A stretch of 64,000 bases of DNA from Candidatus Epulonipiscium sp. (GCA_012841565.1 DUUM01000408.1:78504-142503), one strand, 5' to 3'. Positions 8,797 to 18,442 are shown, numbered from the stretch's first letter. Translations and numbers: made by a program. Notes: generated from the letters alone by a model not told the origin.

Positions 8797-11700
8797 TTAA
8801 TTGTTATTTGTTTTAAAAACGATAGTACAATGCTCTTCATAATACTTTGAGGCTAAATTATCTCCAGTTAAGCTAAACAGATTTATATAACCATTTTTCA
8901 TTTCATACCTAGGAGCAGAAATATGCGTAAGGAAGGGATCAAGATCACTTTCCAAAATCCAAAAGCCGTCGTTGTCTAGACTGGTTTTTTGTTGTGCTTT
9001 TCTTGATACATAGTCGCTTACCATAATATTACTGTCAGCACTAATTGCCAGGACATGCTTGTTTGTCTCACTCATCAACTGCTCATCAAAGAATGCCTCC
9101 ATTGCCTTAAGTGTTTCAGGTTTTTCACCATATTCACCAGTAGTATTGCCATAAAGAAATGTGAGGGCACCTACCTTGTTCAACGCTTCAAAGGTTCTTA
9201 AAGACTGTTTGAAGGCTATGTTGATTGTTTCCATACCATGGCCACCGAACAAAGCAATTGGTGGAGCTGAAGGAGTAGCATAATTAACAGGGGATGCGAT
9301 ATCGGCAGCCTTTAATTTCTGGTTAAAAAATTCATTTGATGGCTTGCAGCCATTTTGTTTATATTCTCTTAGCACTTTTAAACCTCTTCCTGGACCACCG
9401 AATCCGATAACCTCAGCGCTAGGAGCATATTCACTATCCGCCATAAGGATTCTATCCACCTGAAGCGTTGGAGAGTATTTAAATTCCTCGGCGATATCCT
9501 CGCCCATATAAAGTAAGTCAGACCATGCAAATCCGGCAGCAGCAGCTTGTATTCGACTGGAATATCCTATGTTTCCACCGACCGTTCCTTCAAGAGTTGG
9601 AAGGTCACCAGTCATAGCTGTCATAAGGGTAGTGTTACCGCCCAATGAAAACCCATACATACCAAAACGATCAGGATCGATTCCGAACAAATCTGCATTG
9701 GCTCTTAAATAGCGAATGGCACCCTTGGCATCGTTGATATAATCAGGAAACTCATTCGGTGGATAATTCCTAATATCAATAGCGGCAATAGCATAGCCTT
9801 TTTGATACATCATAAGCATCTGAGATGGAAGATATGCATAAGGACTTCCATAGCCATGAATATATATGATGCAAGGCACAGACTTCGTAGTATGCTGCTT
9901 AAAAATATCAAGATAAAGGTTCTTATATCCTGGAACAAAAAGCGTGTAGTCACGGGAAGCGACCTTTTCCGTAGCAACTAATTGCTTTCTAAACGCTGGA
10001 AAAGGATGTGAACTATCCGTATCGATATTGTCATCTGGCATACCCGCAATATTGACTGGGGATCCCATAGGTCTAAATATGATATTCTCATTACCCAATA
10101 TTACATCATTTCCCCGGGTGGTATATGCGCCAGAATTTTTAAATTTGTGCCAGCTTCCATTGGTATATAAATAGGAGTTTTCCTGGAAGGCATATAACGT
10201 ACCAGCAAAAGCTTCACCATCAAGTATGGCCATTCCCTTGTATGTCTGGTCTGACTGTTCTAAAAATGGGATACTGATATAAGAAGCATATTCACCACCT
10301 GTGTGCAGCGTAAGCTTTGGCAGATTATCCTTATACATATTGTGGTGATAAGTTGCTTTATTTGAACAAGTGATTGTAAATCGTATACGGCTTTTTGGTG
10401 AAAAATGATAGGCAATGGGATCAATTGCAAATCGAATATGGGTAGGCTGACTAAGTCCTTCCTTTAGACATTTTTCAACATCAGATTCCATACTTGTATG
10501 CCATGTGGCCCCCATTTTTTCCCATGCTGCATTTGGACCCGAAGTTCTATGAGAAGCACGCATTACACCATCCTTGATGTAATGCGAGGTGCCATCTGGA
10601 AAAACCTCCTCCAGATATACAACTAAATCAATATCATTACTTGTACATGATATCCAAAGATCGACTGAAACACACCCCGCCATTTCATTCAAGTAAAAAG
10701 GGAATAATGGGGCTGAAGTAAAGGTTAATCCCTTCCTGTCAACATCCTCTTCCATATTACCATCCCAATAAAGCTCCGAACGGTCATAACGACTGATGCC
10801 ATTCTCATCCTTGAAAACAACGATATCATCTCTTACATGATAATACGTAGAGCTTGCATCCCAGGGCTGATTTAGACTAAGTGTACCGTCATTGACAGAT
10901 GCAACAGTATCCGAGGCAACTGCTGAAAGATACAACTTTGTACGAACTTCATTTTCTGGTGGCCAATTCTCCGAAAACCGCCATTCCTTTCCATCCTCCG
11001 CATTAAACATATAGTATGTAATTGGTGGTGCTTTATCAAAGCCATTATCAAGTCCCTTTAATACATAATCATACCAGCGGCAATAGGATTCCAACATACT
11101 AACAGTACCATTTGGAAAATCTGAAGCTCCTATTAATGAACCAAAGTGAGTCCATGGCCCAAGGCAAACAGTCCCTCCAAAATCAATATAATGTGCAAGC
11201 TGACCTAAGGTACCTGATTCAAGCTGACCGATGTACTGATGTTGTTTAATTGGAAAATCATGAAAGAAGCTGTCTAGTTTGCCATAAGGAGGCAGTATCA
11301 TGTTTGTTTTTTGATTATTATAACCAGGATGTTCAGAATCCCTATTCATATTCTCAAGAAAAAGTGTTTCAAAAAAGTTCTTGTTGTTGCCAAAATGACA
11401 GGTAGTATAAGCTTCGTATGCCATAGTACCATCAATATCTTCATCTACAGGTACTGCAGTTTCTAAAAACTCTTCCTTCGTTAGCATGTTATCCGGTTGC
11501 GCAATCTTAATATTGGGAACCGCAGACACCCCATTGGGATAATTTTGATAGTAGAAATCAGACACTGCTACGACAGGGGTAAGTGCGGTAAGCTTCTTAG
11601 GGTTTAATGCTGATGCACAAAGTTGAATGTAGGAACGGTTAGAGCAACCAAGCATTCCTATTTTTCCAGAACACCATTTTTGTGCTGCAACCCATTCTGA

Positions 11701-12063
11701 GACATAGATTAAATCCTGGCAGTGCTCCATACTGCCGAAGCTGTCATTTATACCATATGAAACACCACAGCCGCTTAATTCAACTACGACAAATACATAT
11801 CCATATGGTACTAAATCATACCCCATCTTGATTTCTAAATCATTAATATCTCTGCGGCTGGTTCTTGAGGCAAGTAATATGACAGGAAACTTTTCTGGTA
11901 TTTTTCCTTCTTTTGATATAGGAAAGGTCAGATCAATTGCCAGTTTTATTCCATTGTAATTGGTTATATATTGAGATTTTGTTCTTGATCTTGTATATAT
12001 GGGTAACGAATAACCCTTATATGAAAAAGGCAATGACTTTTTGTTATGGTTACTGCTAATCAT
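8797..12063 (-). CDS. Fusion of a CocE/S15-type hydrolase with a second alpha/beta-hydrolase
   Basis: A 1088-residue protein built from two hydrolases. Residues about 30-600 follow the CocE/NonD (peptidase S15) plan: N-terminal alpha/beta-hydrolase with nucleophile loop GCSNRS (Ser141), LGPWTHF (His306), and a C-terminal beta-sandwich (about 380-600). Residues about 700-1000 form another alpha/beta-hydrolase with a classic GFSLGG elbow (Ser806) and oxyanion HGYG (736). Oddities: the first elbow lacks the usual second Gly, an E (282) stands where CocE proteins have the catalytic Asp, and the usual late GxGH histidine of the second domain reads GEYG. No signal peptide, so it is probably cytoplasmic, acting on imported peptides or esters. 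Start ATG follows AAGGAAGG. Confidence 0.8.
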   Translation of the reverse strand: MISSNHNKKSLPFSYKGYSLPIYTRSRTKSQYITNYNGIKLAIDLTFPISKEGKIPEKFPVILLASRTSRRDINDLEIKMGYDLVPYGYVFVVVELSGCGVSYGINDSFGSMEHCQDLIYVSEWVAAQKWCSGKIGMLGCSNRSYIQLCASALNPKKLTALTPVVAVSDFYYQNYPNGVSAVPNIKIAQPDNMLTKEEFLETAVPVDEDIDGTMAYEAYTTCHFGNNKNFFETLFLENMNRDSEHPGYNNQKTNMILPPYGKLDSFFHDFPIKQHQYIGQLESGTLGQLAHYIDFGGTVCLGPWTHFGSLIGASDFPNGTVSMLESYCRWYDYVLKGLDNGFDKAPPITYYMFNAEDGKEWRFSENWPPENEVRTKLYLSAVASDTVASVNDGTLSLNQPWDASSTYYHVRDDIVVFKDENGISRYDRSELYWDGNMEEDVDRKGLTFTSAPLFPFYLNEMAGCVSVDLWISCTSNDIDLVVYLEEVFPDGTSHYIKDGVMRASHRTSGPNAAWEKMGATWHTSMESDVEKCLKEGLSQPTHIRFAIDPIAYHFSPKSRIRFTITCSNKATYHHNMYKDNLPKLTLHTGGEYASYISIPFLEQSDQTYKGMAILDGEAFAGTLYAFQENSYLYTNGSWHKFKNSGAYTTRGNDVILGNENIIFRPMGSPVNIAGMPDDNIDTDSSHPFPAFRKQLVATEKVASRDYTLFVPGYKNLYLDIFKQHTTKSVPCIIYIHGYGSPYAYLPSQMLMMYQKGYAIAAIDIRNYPPNEFPDYINDAKGAIRYLRANADLFGIDPDRFGMYGFSLGGNTTLMTAMTGDLPTLEGTVGGNIGYSSRIQAAAAGFAWSDLLYMGEDIAEEFKYSPTLQVDRILMADSEYAPSAEVIGFGGPGRGLKVLREYKQNGCKPSNEFFNQKLKAADIASPVNYATPSAPPIALFGGHGMETINIAFKQSLRTFEALNKVGALTFLYGNTTGEYGEKPETLKAMEAFFDEQLMSETNKHVLAISADSNIMVSDYVSRKAQQKTSLDNDGFWILESDLDPFLTHISAPRYEMKNGYINLFSLTGDNLASKYYEEHCTIVFKTNNN

Positions 12064-12179
12064 GTAGTTTCCTTCCTTTCAGTTATAATATCTGTACGAA
12101 ATTTTCAGCACTTACGTTATAAGACTTTGAAATTCTTTTTATATAAATGACTCACTTTTTTGCCACTCCGAAATATATA

Positions 12180-12210
12180 AAAGGTAGTGCAATATTCAGC
12201 CACTACCTTT
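12180..12210 (-). terminator. Hairpin after the binding-protein gene
   Basis: AAAGGTAGTG / CACTACCTTT with an 11-nt loop, followed on the minus strand by TTTTATAT. Weak; some readthrough into the hydrolase gene is likely. Confidence 0.5.
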
Positions 12211-12271
12211 CTCAAATCTGAGCCTTCTATCATAAAACTCAACTCAATGATATGGGGTTTCAGAATGCTAC

Positions 12272-13840
12272 TTATTTAAACTTTAAATCCTTTAAATATA
12301 GACTGCTCTGATCCCAAACCTTGAAATTCAAATTTGCATCATGTGCATAGACATTTGCTAACTGAACCATCGAGTAGATGGGGCTTTCATCTTCTACCAA
12401 CTTAATTGCTTCCACAGACTTCTCAAGACTAGTTTGTTCGTCACCTGCTCCTACAGCCTGTAAAAAAAGCTGTGTAAATTTATCAAAGTTCTCCCCTGTC
12501 CAACTACTCCAGTTCAACCCAGTTAAAAATGCGTTCATGGAGTCTAAACCATAGCCACTGGGCGACGAGGTAACCATCAGTATAATATCCCACTGGGTAG
12601 GGTCACTCCCAACATTCCAAATCGTGGCACTGTCATAATTATTGATTTCAGCAGTAAAGCCAAGTTCAGATAAATTATTCTGAATAACTTCTGCTGCTGC
12701 AACCTGTTCACTGGTTCCATTTGTTGCAATCTTAATTGTTCCACTAGATATACCAGATTCTTGAATTAGATTTTTTGCTTTGTTCATATCAGAAACTATA
12801 TACATATCTCCAGCCATCTCATCACTATAATCTAGCATAGCTTCGGAGAAGGGTGCTAAACTGGCCATTCCAACCCCACCATAGGAAACTGTCTTAATAG
12901 AGTCATTGTCTATTGTATAACAAAGCGCCTGTCTTACCTGTTTGTTAGAAAAAATAGAACTGTCGTCCATATTTAAGAATAAACTTAACGACTGTCTCGC
13001 AATATCTTTAGTTACCGTATAATCAGTTTTCTGGCTGAGATAAACAATGTCGCTTATCTGAAGGTTCATAACTAATTGTACTTCGCCCGTTTCTAATGCT
13101 GTGGTTTTTTGTGAAGGTTCTGCAATGGTAGTGAAGGTTGCTTCTTTAATGTCCGAAGCACCACCCCAGTAGTCATCAAATGCTTCCAGTGTTACATAGG
13201 AACCGCTTACATAATCTTTTAACTTATATGGACCTGTTCCAATCGGTGTAGTAACCATCTTGTCTGCACTTGCATTCCATGATGCTTCACTTACAATCCT
13301 AACACCGGATAAGTTATTAAATGTATATGCATTTTTTTCCTTTAAATATAACTCAAATGTATAATCATCAACTACCTTTGTCTTGTCAAAATCTACGTTT
13401 GTTACATATTGACTATAACTGGCATCTTCCTGCATCAACTTGAAGGAAAACAATACATCCTTCGCAGTTAATACATTACCATCATGGAATTTAACTCCTT
13501 GATGAATTTTGAAAATATAATGAGTACTGTCTACTTCCTCCCAACTTTCCGCTAATTGTGAAACTATTTCATTGTTGTAACCTAGTGCATATAATCCCTC
13601 ATAAATCTGATTTGCTACATATGAATAAGTAGAACCACTTCCAAAAACACTCATACTACCAACATCACTATCAACGGCTATATTAATAGTATCTCTTGTA
13701 TCCGCAGCCGTATCTGCACCAGTTACTTCATTTTTTGGTGCAGTACCATTTACTCCATCCTTCGAGCCACATCCAACCATGATAATCATAGTTGCAGCAG
13801 CTATAAAAATTGCAGTTATTTTTTTAAAGTTATTTTTCAT
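12272..13840 (-). CDS. Peptide/nickel ABC transporter substrate-binding lipoprotein (SBP family 5)
   Basis: Extracytoplasmic binding protein of an Opp/Dpp-type importer, 522 residues. Signal peptide with lipobox IMVGC (Cys about 24) for membrane anchoring, then a long acidic linker, then the family 5 fold: AESWEEVDSTHYIFKIHQGVKFHDG-type motif (about 95-120), GTGPYKL (about 200) and DIARQSLSLFLN (about 270). It is the last transporter gene, 19 nt after the second ATPase gene. AAAGGAG precedes the ATG. Ligand cannot be read from sequence; the context favours peptides. Confidence 0.9.
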   Translation of the reverse strand: MKNNFKKITAIFIAAATMIIMVGCGSKDGVNGTAPKNEVTGADTAADTRDTINIAVDSDVGSMSVFGSGSTYSYVANQIYEGLYALGYNNEIVSQLAESWEEVDSTHYIFKIHQGVKFHDGNVLTAKDVLFSFKLMQEDASYSQYVTNVDFDKTKVVDDYTFELYLKEKNAYTFNNLSGVRIVSEASWNASADKMVTTPIGTGPYKLKDYVSGSYVTLEAFDDYWGGASDIKEATFTTIAEPSQKTTALETGEVQLVMNLQISDIVYLSQKTDYTVTKDIARQSLSLFLNMDDSSIFSNKQVRQALCYTIDNDSIKTVSYGGVGMASLAPFSEAMLDYSDEMAGDMYIVSDMNKAKNLIQESGISSGTIKIATNGTSEQVAAAEVIQNNLSELGFTAEINNYDSATIWNVGSDPTQWDIILMVTSSPSGYGLDSMNAFLTGLNWSSWTGENFDKFTQLFLQAVGAGDEQTSLEKSVEAIKLVEDESPIYSMVQLANVYAHDANLNFKVWDQSSLYLKDLKFK

Positions 13841-13859
13841 AAAATATCTCCTTTGTTTT

Positions 13860-14813
13860 TTATTTATTATTGTTTCCTACCTTGTGGCAGACAACAAAAT
13901 GATTTTCACTTACTTCTCTAAGAGTCTGGGTTTTAAGGCACTCCTCTGTAGCATAATTACATCTTGCTGCAAAACGACAGCCCGGTTTTGGATTGATTGG
14001 GGAAGTGATTTCACCCTTTAAAATAATACGCTCTTTCTTGGCATGTACATCTGGAATCGGTATTGCAGATAACAAGGCTTTGGTATAGGGATGTAATGGA
14101 TTAGCAAACAACTCATCAGATGGAGCTTTTTCCACCATCTGTCCCAAGTACATAACCATGATTTCATCAGCTATATACCTCACAACAGATAAATCATGCG
14201 TTACAAAGATATAAGTCAGCTTTCTTTCCTCCTGTAAATCCAGCATCAGATTTAAAACCTGAGCTTGAATAGAAACATCCAGTGCAGATACTGGCTCATC
14301 ACATAAAATAAACTTAGGTCGAAGTGCCAATGCTCTCGCAATTCCGATTCTCTGCCTTCTTCCCCCATCAAGTTCATGTGGATAAGAATCAGCCAGTCTT
14401 TTCGCCAAACCTACGGTCTCCATTAATGTTTCTGTTTCTGCTTCCATTTCTTCTTCTTTCATACCACCCCTCAAAACTAAAGGCTCCATAATGATTTCAC
14501 TAACACTCATTCTTGGATTTAGGGAAGAAAAGGGATCTTGGAATATAATTTGCATTTTTTCTCTTAACTGCTTTAGCTCATATTTTTTTAAATTAGTTAC
14601 ATCCTGTCCTTCAAAGAAAATCTGCCCGTCTGTGCTATCTAACAAATGTAAAATAGTTCTGCCTAACGTCGATTTTCCACATCCCGATTCCCCTACAACA
14701 CCAAGAGTCTTTCCTTCTTCAATTTTAAAGCTGATATCATCTACTGCATGCAATTCACCTCTAGGTGTATTAAAATATTTTTTTAAGTTTTTCACCTCTA
14801 ATATTGTCCTCAT
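13860..14813 (-). CDS. Peptide ABC transporter ATPase (OppF/DppF type)
   Basis: Second ATPase of the importer. Walker A GESGCGKST (about 38-46), Walker B ILCDEPVSALD (about 170), H-loop THDLSVV, and the C-terminal oligopeptide/dipeptide region CRFAARCNYATEEC, which carries the cysteines typical of this family. The ABC signature reads DGGRRQR instead of SGGQRQR. Starts 1 nt after the stop of the preceding ATPase gene, so the two are translationally coupled. Confidence 0.93.
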   Translation of the reverse strand: MRTILEVKNLKKYFNTPRGELHAVDDISFKIEEGKTLGVVGESGCGKSTLGRTILHLLDSTDGQIFFEGQDVTNLKKYELKQLREKMQIIFQDPFSSLNPRMSVSEIIMEPLVLRGGMKEEEMEAETETLMETVGLAKRLADSYPHELDGGRRQRIGIARALALRPKFILCDEPVSALDVSIQAQVLNLMLDLQEERKLTYIFVTHDLSVVRYIADEIMVMYLGQMVEKAPSDELFANPLHPYTKALLSAIPIPDVHAKKERIILKGEITSPINPKPGCRFAARCNYATEECLKTQTLREVSENHFVVCHKVGNNNK

Positions 14814-14814
14814 A

Positions 14815-15789
14815 TTACACCCCGTTCGTCATATTACACTTCATATAATGTCCATCTCTCAGCTCAACATCTCCTTGCTTCTCTACTTTACATACCTCTA
14901 CAGCATAAGGACACCTTTCACTAAATTTGCAGCCTGGAGGTAGATTGGTTGGATCTGGCATCATGCCTTTAATCGGCTTTAACCGTTTTTCCTTCGAATC
15001 CATTTTAGGTAGAGAATCGAAAAGTCCTCTTGTATATGGGTGACCTGGGTGGTCAAACACATTTGTAGCTGTCCCATATTCCACAATTTCACCGGCATAT
15101 ACAATTGCTACCTTATCGCACATCTCTGCAACAACGCCAAGATCATGTGTAATCAATAAAACAGAAGTATTGAGTTCCTTTTTTAGATTGTCCATCATTT
15201 CCAGAACCTGTGCTTGAATCGTTACATCCAATGCCGTTGTAGGTTCATCTGCCAGTAACAACTCCGGTTGACACGCAAGTGCCATAGCAATTACCACTCG
15301 TTGTTTCATTCCACCTGAGAACTGGTGTGGGTATTCAGCAAACCTTTCACCTGGAATACCAACCTTTTCTAGCATCGTTACCGCTCTAATTTCTGACTCT
15401 GCCCTTGACATTTTTTCATGCAAGCCAATCGTTTCTGCAATTTGTTTACCAACTGTCATAATTGGGTTTAACGCTGTCATGGGATCCTGGAATATCATCG
15501 ATATTTGGTTACCCCTGATGCTTCGCATTTTATGTTCAGAAAGCTTCCTGATATCAGAGTTCTTAAATAATATTTCTCCGCTTCTTACCTTTGCTGGCGG
15601 ATCAGGAAGGATTCTCATAATCGCCTTGGCAATTGTGGTTTTCCCAGCGCCTGTTTCACCTACAAGCCCCAAGGTCTCGCCCTTATCTAAAGTAAGAGAA
15701 ATGCCATTAACGGCCTTAACCACGTTCTTATCTGTGGCATATTCAACAACTAAATTATTAATATTTAATAATGTATTATTATCTTCCAT
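14815..15789 (-). CDS. Peptide ABC transporter ATPase (OppD/DppD type)
   Basis: First ATPase of the importer, 324 residues. Walker [10 protein letters not shown], signature SGGMKQR, Walker [13 protein letters not shown]-loop THDLGVV, and the C-terminal oligopeptide-family extension with [14 protein letters not shown]. Pairs with the OppF-type protein as a heterodimer. AAGGAG lies 7 nt before the ATG; 12 nt separate it from the preceding permease gene. Confidence 0.94.
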   Translation of the reverse strand: MEDNNTLLNINNLVVEYATDKNVVKAVNGISLTLDKGETLGLVGETGAGKTTIAKAIMRILPDPPAKVRSGEILFKNSDIRKLSEHKMRSIRGNQISMIFQDPMTALNPIMTVGKQIAETIGLHEKMSRAESEIRAVTMLEKVGIPGERFAEYPHQFSGGMKQRVVIAMALACQPELLLADEPTTALDVTIQAQVLEMMDNLKKELNTSVLLITHDLGVVAEMCDKVAIVYAGEIVEYGTATNVFDHPGHPYTRGLFDSLPKMDSKEKRLKPIKGMMPDPTNLPPGCKFSERCPYAVEVCKVEKQGDVELRDGHYMKCNMTNGV

Positions 15790-15801
15790 TTATCTGTCTC
15801 C

Positions 15802-16668
15802 TTAATTCTTCAAGCGTGGGTCCATCGCGTCTCTTAAGCCATCACCTAGTACATTGAAGGATAAAACACTGGCCATGATACAAATCCCTGGATAGATTAC
15901 TAAATAACCATAATCACGCATATAGTTTCTACCTTCAACCAGCATGGCTCCCCATTCTGGCGAGGGTGGCTGTGCACCTAGCCCAATAAAACTCAGCGTG
16001 GCAGCTGCCAGTATGGAATTTCCTATGTTCATAGTGATTTCTACAATTAAAGGTGATATTGCATTGGGCAGGACATGCTTGGTGATAATTCGAAAATCAC
16101 CCGCATTTATTGCTATTGCAGCCTCGATAAATTCTTTTTCCCTAACAGTCATAATTGAAGCTCTAATAATTCTGGCATAGGCTGGAATCGTGGAAATACC
16201 AATGGCCAAAATTGCATTATTAATACCAGGTCCCAAAGATGCAGCTAAAGCTATGGATAAAAGCATTCCGGGGATGGACTGGTAAATATCTAATAATCTC
16301 ATAAGGATATTATCTATCTTGCCACCGTAAAAACCTGCGATGGAACCCAAAATCGTTCCCAATACAGAAGCAATTGCGACAGAAAATATACCAATTTTCA
16401 AAGATTGCCTTGTACCATAGATTAATCTACTTAAGATATCCCTTCCCAACTTATCTGTTCCAAGGAGATGTGCTTTGCTTGGCGGAGCATAAGTTAACTT
16501 TAAATCCTGAGTTGCAAAATTATAAGGAGCTATAACTGGCGCCAATACCGCAAGCAAAATAAGTAACAGAATAACAATCAGACCTACCATCGCTAGTTTG
16601 TTTTTTACAAGTCTTGACATTATTTCTCTTAGTTGTGATTTATGTCTTTTTTTATTTTTTATAGCCAT
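15802..16668 (-). CDS. Peptide ABC transporter permease (OppC/DppC type)
   Basis: Inner-membrane permease, 288 residues, about six hydrophobic segments. N-terminal cytoplasmic KNKLAMVGLIVILLL segment (OppC_N), GTDKLGRDILSRLIYGTR motif in the first loop, and the EAA-type coupling loop EFIEAAIAINAGD near residue 185. Heterodimer partner is the OppB-type permease, whose stop codon lies 3 nt upstream. Confidence 0.93.
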   Translation of the reverse strand: MAIKNKKRHKSQLREIMSRLVKNKLAMVGLIVILLLILLAVLAPVIAPYNFATQDLKLTYAPPSKAHLLGTDKLGRDILSRLIYGTRQSLKIGIFSVAIASVLGTILGSIAGFYGGKIDNILMRLLDIYQSIPGMLLSIALAASLGPGINNAILAIGISTIPAYARIIRASIMTVREKEFIEAAIAINAGDFRIITKHVLPNAISPLIVEITMNIGNSILAAATLSFIGLGAQPPSPEWGAMLVEGRNYMRDYGYLVIYPGICIMASVLSFNVLGDGLRDAMDPRLKN

Positions 16669-16671
16669 ATG

Positions 16672-17628
16672 TTATATACCCTTTCTTTTTCTATTAGAGC
16701 TTTTATATTGCGAGCGTATTCTTGGATCTACAAAGGCAAACAGAATATCTACGAACAACATACATAAGCAGAAGCAGACAGAGATGAATAGCACACCTCC
16801 TTGAACTACCGGATAATCCCGTTGTGAGATACCATTCATCATAAATACACCCATTCCTGGTATGGAAAAAATAGTTTCTGCAATTAAAGCTCCTCCTAGT
16901 GAAGCACCTATCATATTACCTACGGTCATAATAATCGGTATTAATGCGTTTTTCAACGCATGTCCATAAATAACCTTAAATTCCTTCTGGCCTTTTGCCC
17001 TTGCTGTCGTGATGTAATCCTGTCGGATAACTTCCAACATACTAGAACGAGTCTGTCTAGCAATTCCTGCTGCTCCGCCTAAGGCACAGGACACACAAGG
17101 TAAAATATATCCTGTCCAAGATTTAATTCCTGAAGAAGGAAGCCATCCAAGCCGCTGTGAGAATATCATTACTAAAATCAACGCAAACCAAAAGCTTGGC
17201 ATGGATACGCAAAACAGAGAGCCAAACATAGAAATATTATCTTTCCATGTATATTGGTGGGTCGCAGCAACAATACCTATGGGAATCCCAATCACTGTAG
17301 CCAGAAATACACTTATCAATGCAATTCTAAGTGTATATGGAAACCTTAAGAATATCTGCTGTGTCACGCTTTGCTTTGTCTGATAAGAAGTACCTAAATC
17401 AAAGTGCACAAAAGTATCCTTTAGGTAGTTCCCAAAGCGAATAAAAAAAGGATCATTCAAACCTAATGCATCTCTTTCTAACTGAATCTGTTGTTCTGTA
17501 GCATTCGCTCCTAGTGCTAATCTAACTGGATCACCAGGAGTAAAATACATTATAGTGAAAACAAACAATGTCACACCTAAGATGACTGGTATTAGCCATA
17601 AAATTCTTTTTATAATAAATCTAGCCAT
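16672..17628 (-). CDS. Peptide ABC transporter permease (OppB/DppB type)
   Basis: First gene of the importer operon (order B-C-D-F-A on the minus strand). N-terminal FIIKRILWLIPVILGVTLFVF, then TPGDPVRLALG, and the EAA-type loop DYITTARAKGQKE (about 210). I place the start at ATG 17628 (MARFIIKR; 318 residues): AAAGGAG lies 6 nt before it, whereas an ATG five codons earlier would put that ribosome site inside the gene. No clear promoter was recognised upstream. Confidence 0.93.
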   Translation of the reverse strand: MARFIIKRILWLIPVILGVTLFVFTIMYFTPGDPVRLALGANATEQQIQLERDALGLNDPFFIRFGNYLKDTFVHFDLGTSYQTKQSVTQQIFLRFPYTLRIALISVFLATVIGIPIGIVAATHQYTWKDNISMFGSLFCVSMPSFWFALILVMIFSQRLGWLPSSGIKSWTGYILPCVSCALGGAAGIARQTRSSMLEVIRQDYITTARAKGQKEFKVIYGHALKNALIPIIMTVGNMIGASLGGALIAETIFSIPGMGVFMMNGISQRDYPVVQGGVLFISVCFCLCMLFVDILFAFVDPRIRSQYKSSNRKRKGI

Positions 17629-17729
17629 GTTTTCTCCTTTCATTTTTCAAACTATTATAAAACCAACAGTGCAATTCAAATACTAGCTTCTACTCTTAAT
17701 AAGGTATTTCGCTACCGATAATCCTGCTT

Positions 17730-18035
17730 TCTTTTTTCTATACCTACCTTTCTTATGCTCCTCGTCCGAAAAGACAGCTGGACTGCACCTTGATCCCAGG
17801 CTCTAATCACTTGGGATTATACGATGCGCCCTGTAAGAAATCCTATAAGCAGTCTTATAAAAAATGATGTTATGTAGAACACTCCAATGATTACTCCCAC
17901 ACTATACAAATTAGCTCTAATTTCCACCAACGATACTGTCAGTATATTGGTATTATAATGAAAATTAAAACTTATCGTTATGTTGTTAAGAATCACTAAA
18001 CAATACTTAAGGTTGAACAGCTTTGTATAGACCAT
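17730..18035 (-). pseudogene. Decayed, internally deleted copy of the MFS transporter gene
   Basis: The ribosome site (AGGAAGGAG) and the first 70 codons (MVYTKLFNLKYCLVILNN) align with the intact MFS gene at 5791-6948. The sequence then jumps from about base 17808 to the equivalent of the last third of that gene; about 675 bp are missing, and the frame stops. Nucleotide similarity resumes over 17730-17808 (TCTATACCTACCTTTCTTA block). It is not expected to make a functional transporter. Confidence 0.75.
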
Positions 18036-18078
18036 TCTCTCCTTCCTAATCGTATTAACTTAAAGTATATACACATAA

Positions 18079-18150
18079 CTACCAATAAACAATAGTTTGG
18101 CCATCATGTTGCACATCTTTAGTCTTGATGCACATCGTCTTGTTACCCAT
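18079..18150 (-). promoter_or_regulatory. Second copy of the conserved palindrome/mini-ORF element
   Basis: Matches 7134-7211 at about 88%. Both dyads are kept: ATGTTGCACAT (18106-18116) and GATGCACATC (18127-18136). The mini-ORF (MGNKTMCIKTK to TIVYW) is open over 23 codons. In this copy the element lies only about 45 bp before the MFS start. Confidence 0.5.
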
Positions 18151-18293
18151 GCACAGAATAGTATTTCATAGATGAAATATGTTACCAATACCTGTTGATT
18201 TTATTTCCTTTTTATATAAAATAGTATTATTAATATCACAGTTGTGGGCATACAACCTTTTCTGAACGTTTTATATTCAATTTTTTTCATAAC

Positions 18294-18324
18294 AAAAAAC
18301 ACCCCTTCATCTGATTAAGGGGTG
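18294..18324 (-). terminator. Minus-strand terminator beyond the tRNA-Arg remnant
   Basis: CACCCCTT / AAGGGGTG with a 9-nt loop, followed on the minus strand by TTTTTT (plus-strand A-run 18294-18299). It probably once ended the tRNA transcript. Bases 18151-18293 and 18325-18403 hold no other recognised feature. Confidence 0.65.
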
Positions 18325-18403
18325 AGTATGTTATATGCTATCCACTCACTATATTATAAGGCCTTAAGACACATTTCATGTAGTCTGTTCGGTGATTTTA
18401 AAC

Positions 18404-18442
18404 TCCGAAGTCAGATGCTCTATCCAGTTGAGCCATGGGTGC
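18404..18442 (-). pseudogene. 5' half of a tRNA-Arg gene, broken after the anticodon loop
   Basis: The minus strand reads GCACCCA, TG, GCTC, D-loop, GAGC, A, TCTGA, CTTCGGA and then departs to unrelated AT-rich sequence (GTTTAAAATC). The 3' anticodon stem, T-arm and acceptor strand are missing. The matching part is 85-90% identical to the intact tRNA-Arg at 5497 but with a different acceptor strand, so it was a separate gene. Confidence 0.75.

Noticed and set aside
13860..14813. Altered ABC signature DGGRRQR in the OppF-type protein as a sign of inactivity
   Set aside because: I recall this form from other Firmicute OppF proteins; Walker boxes and H-loop are intact.
14491..14943. 150-codon plus-strand frame across the OppD/OppF junction
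   Set aside because: Antisense to two clear ATPase genes, with no family resemblance.
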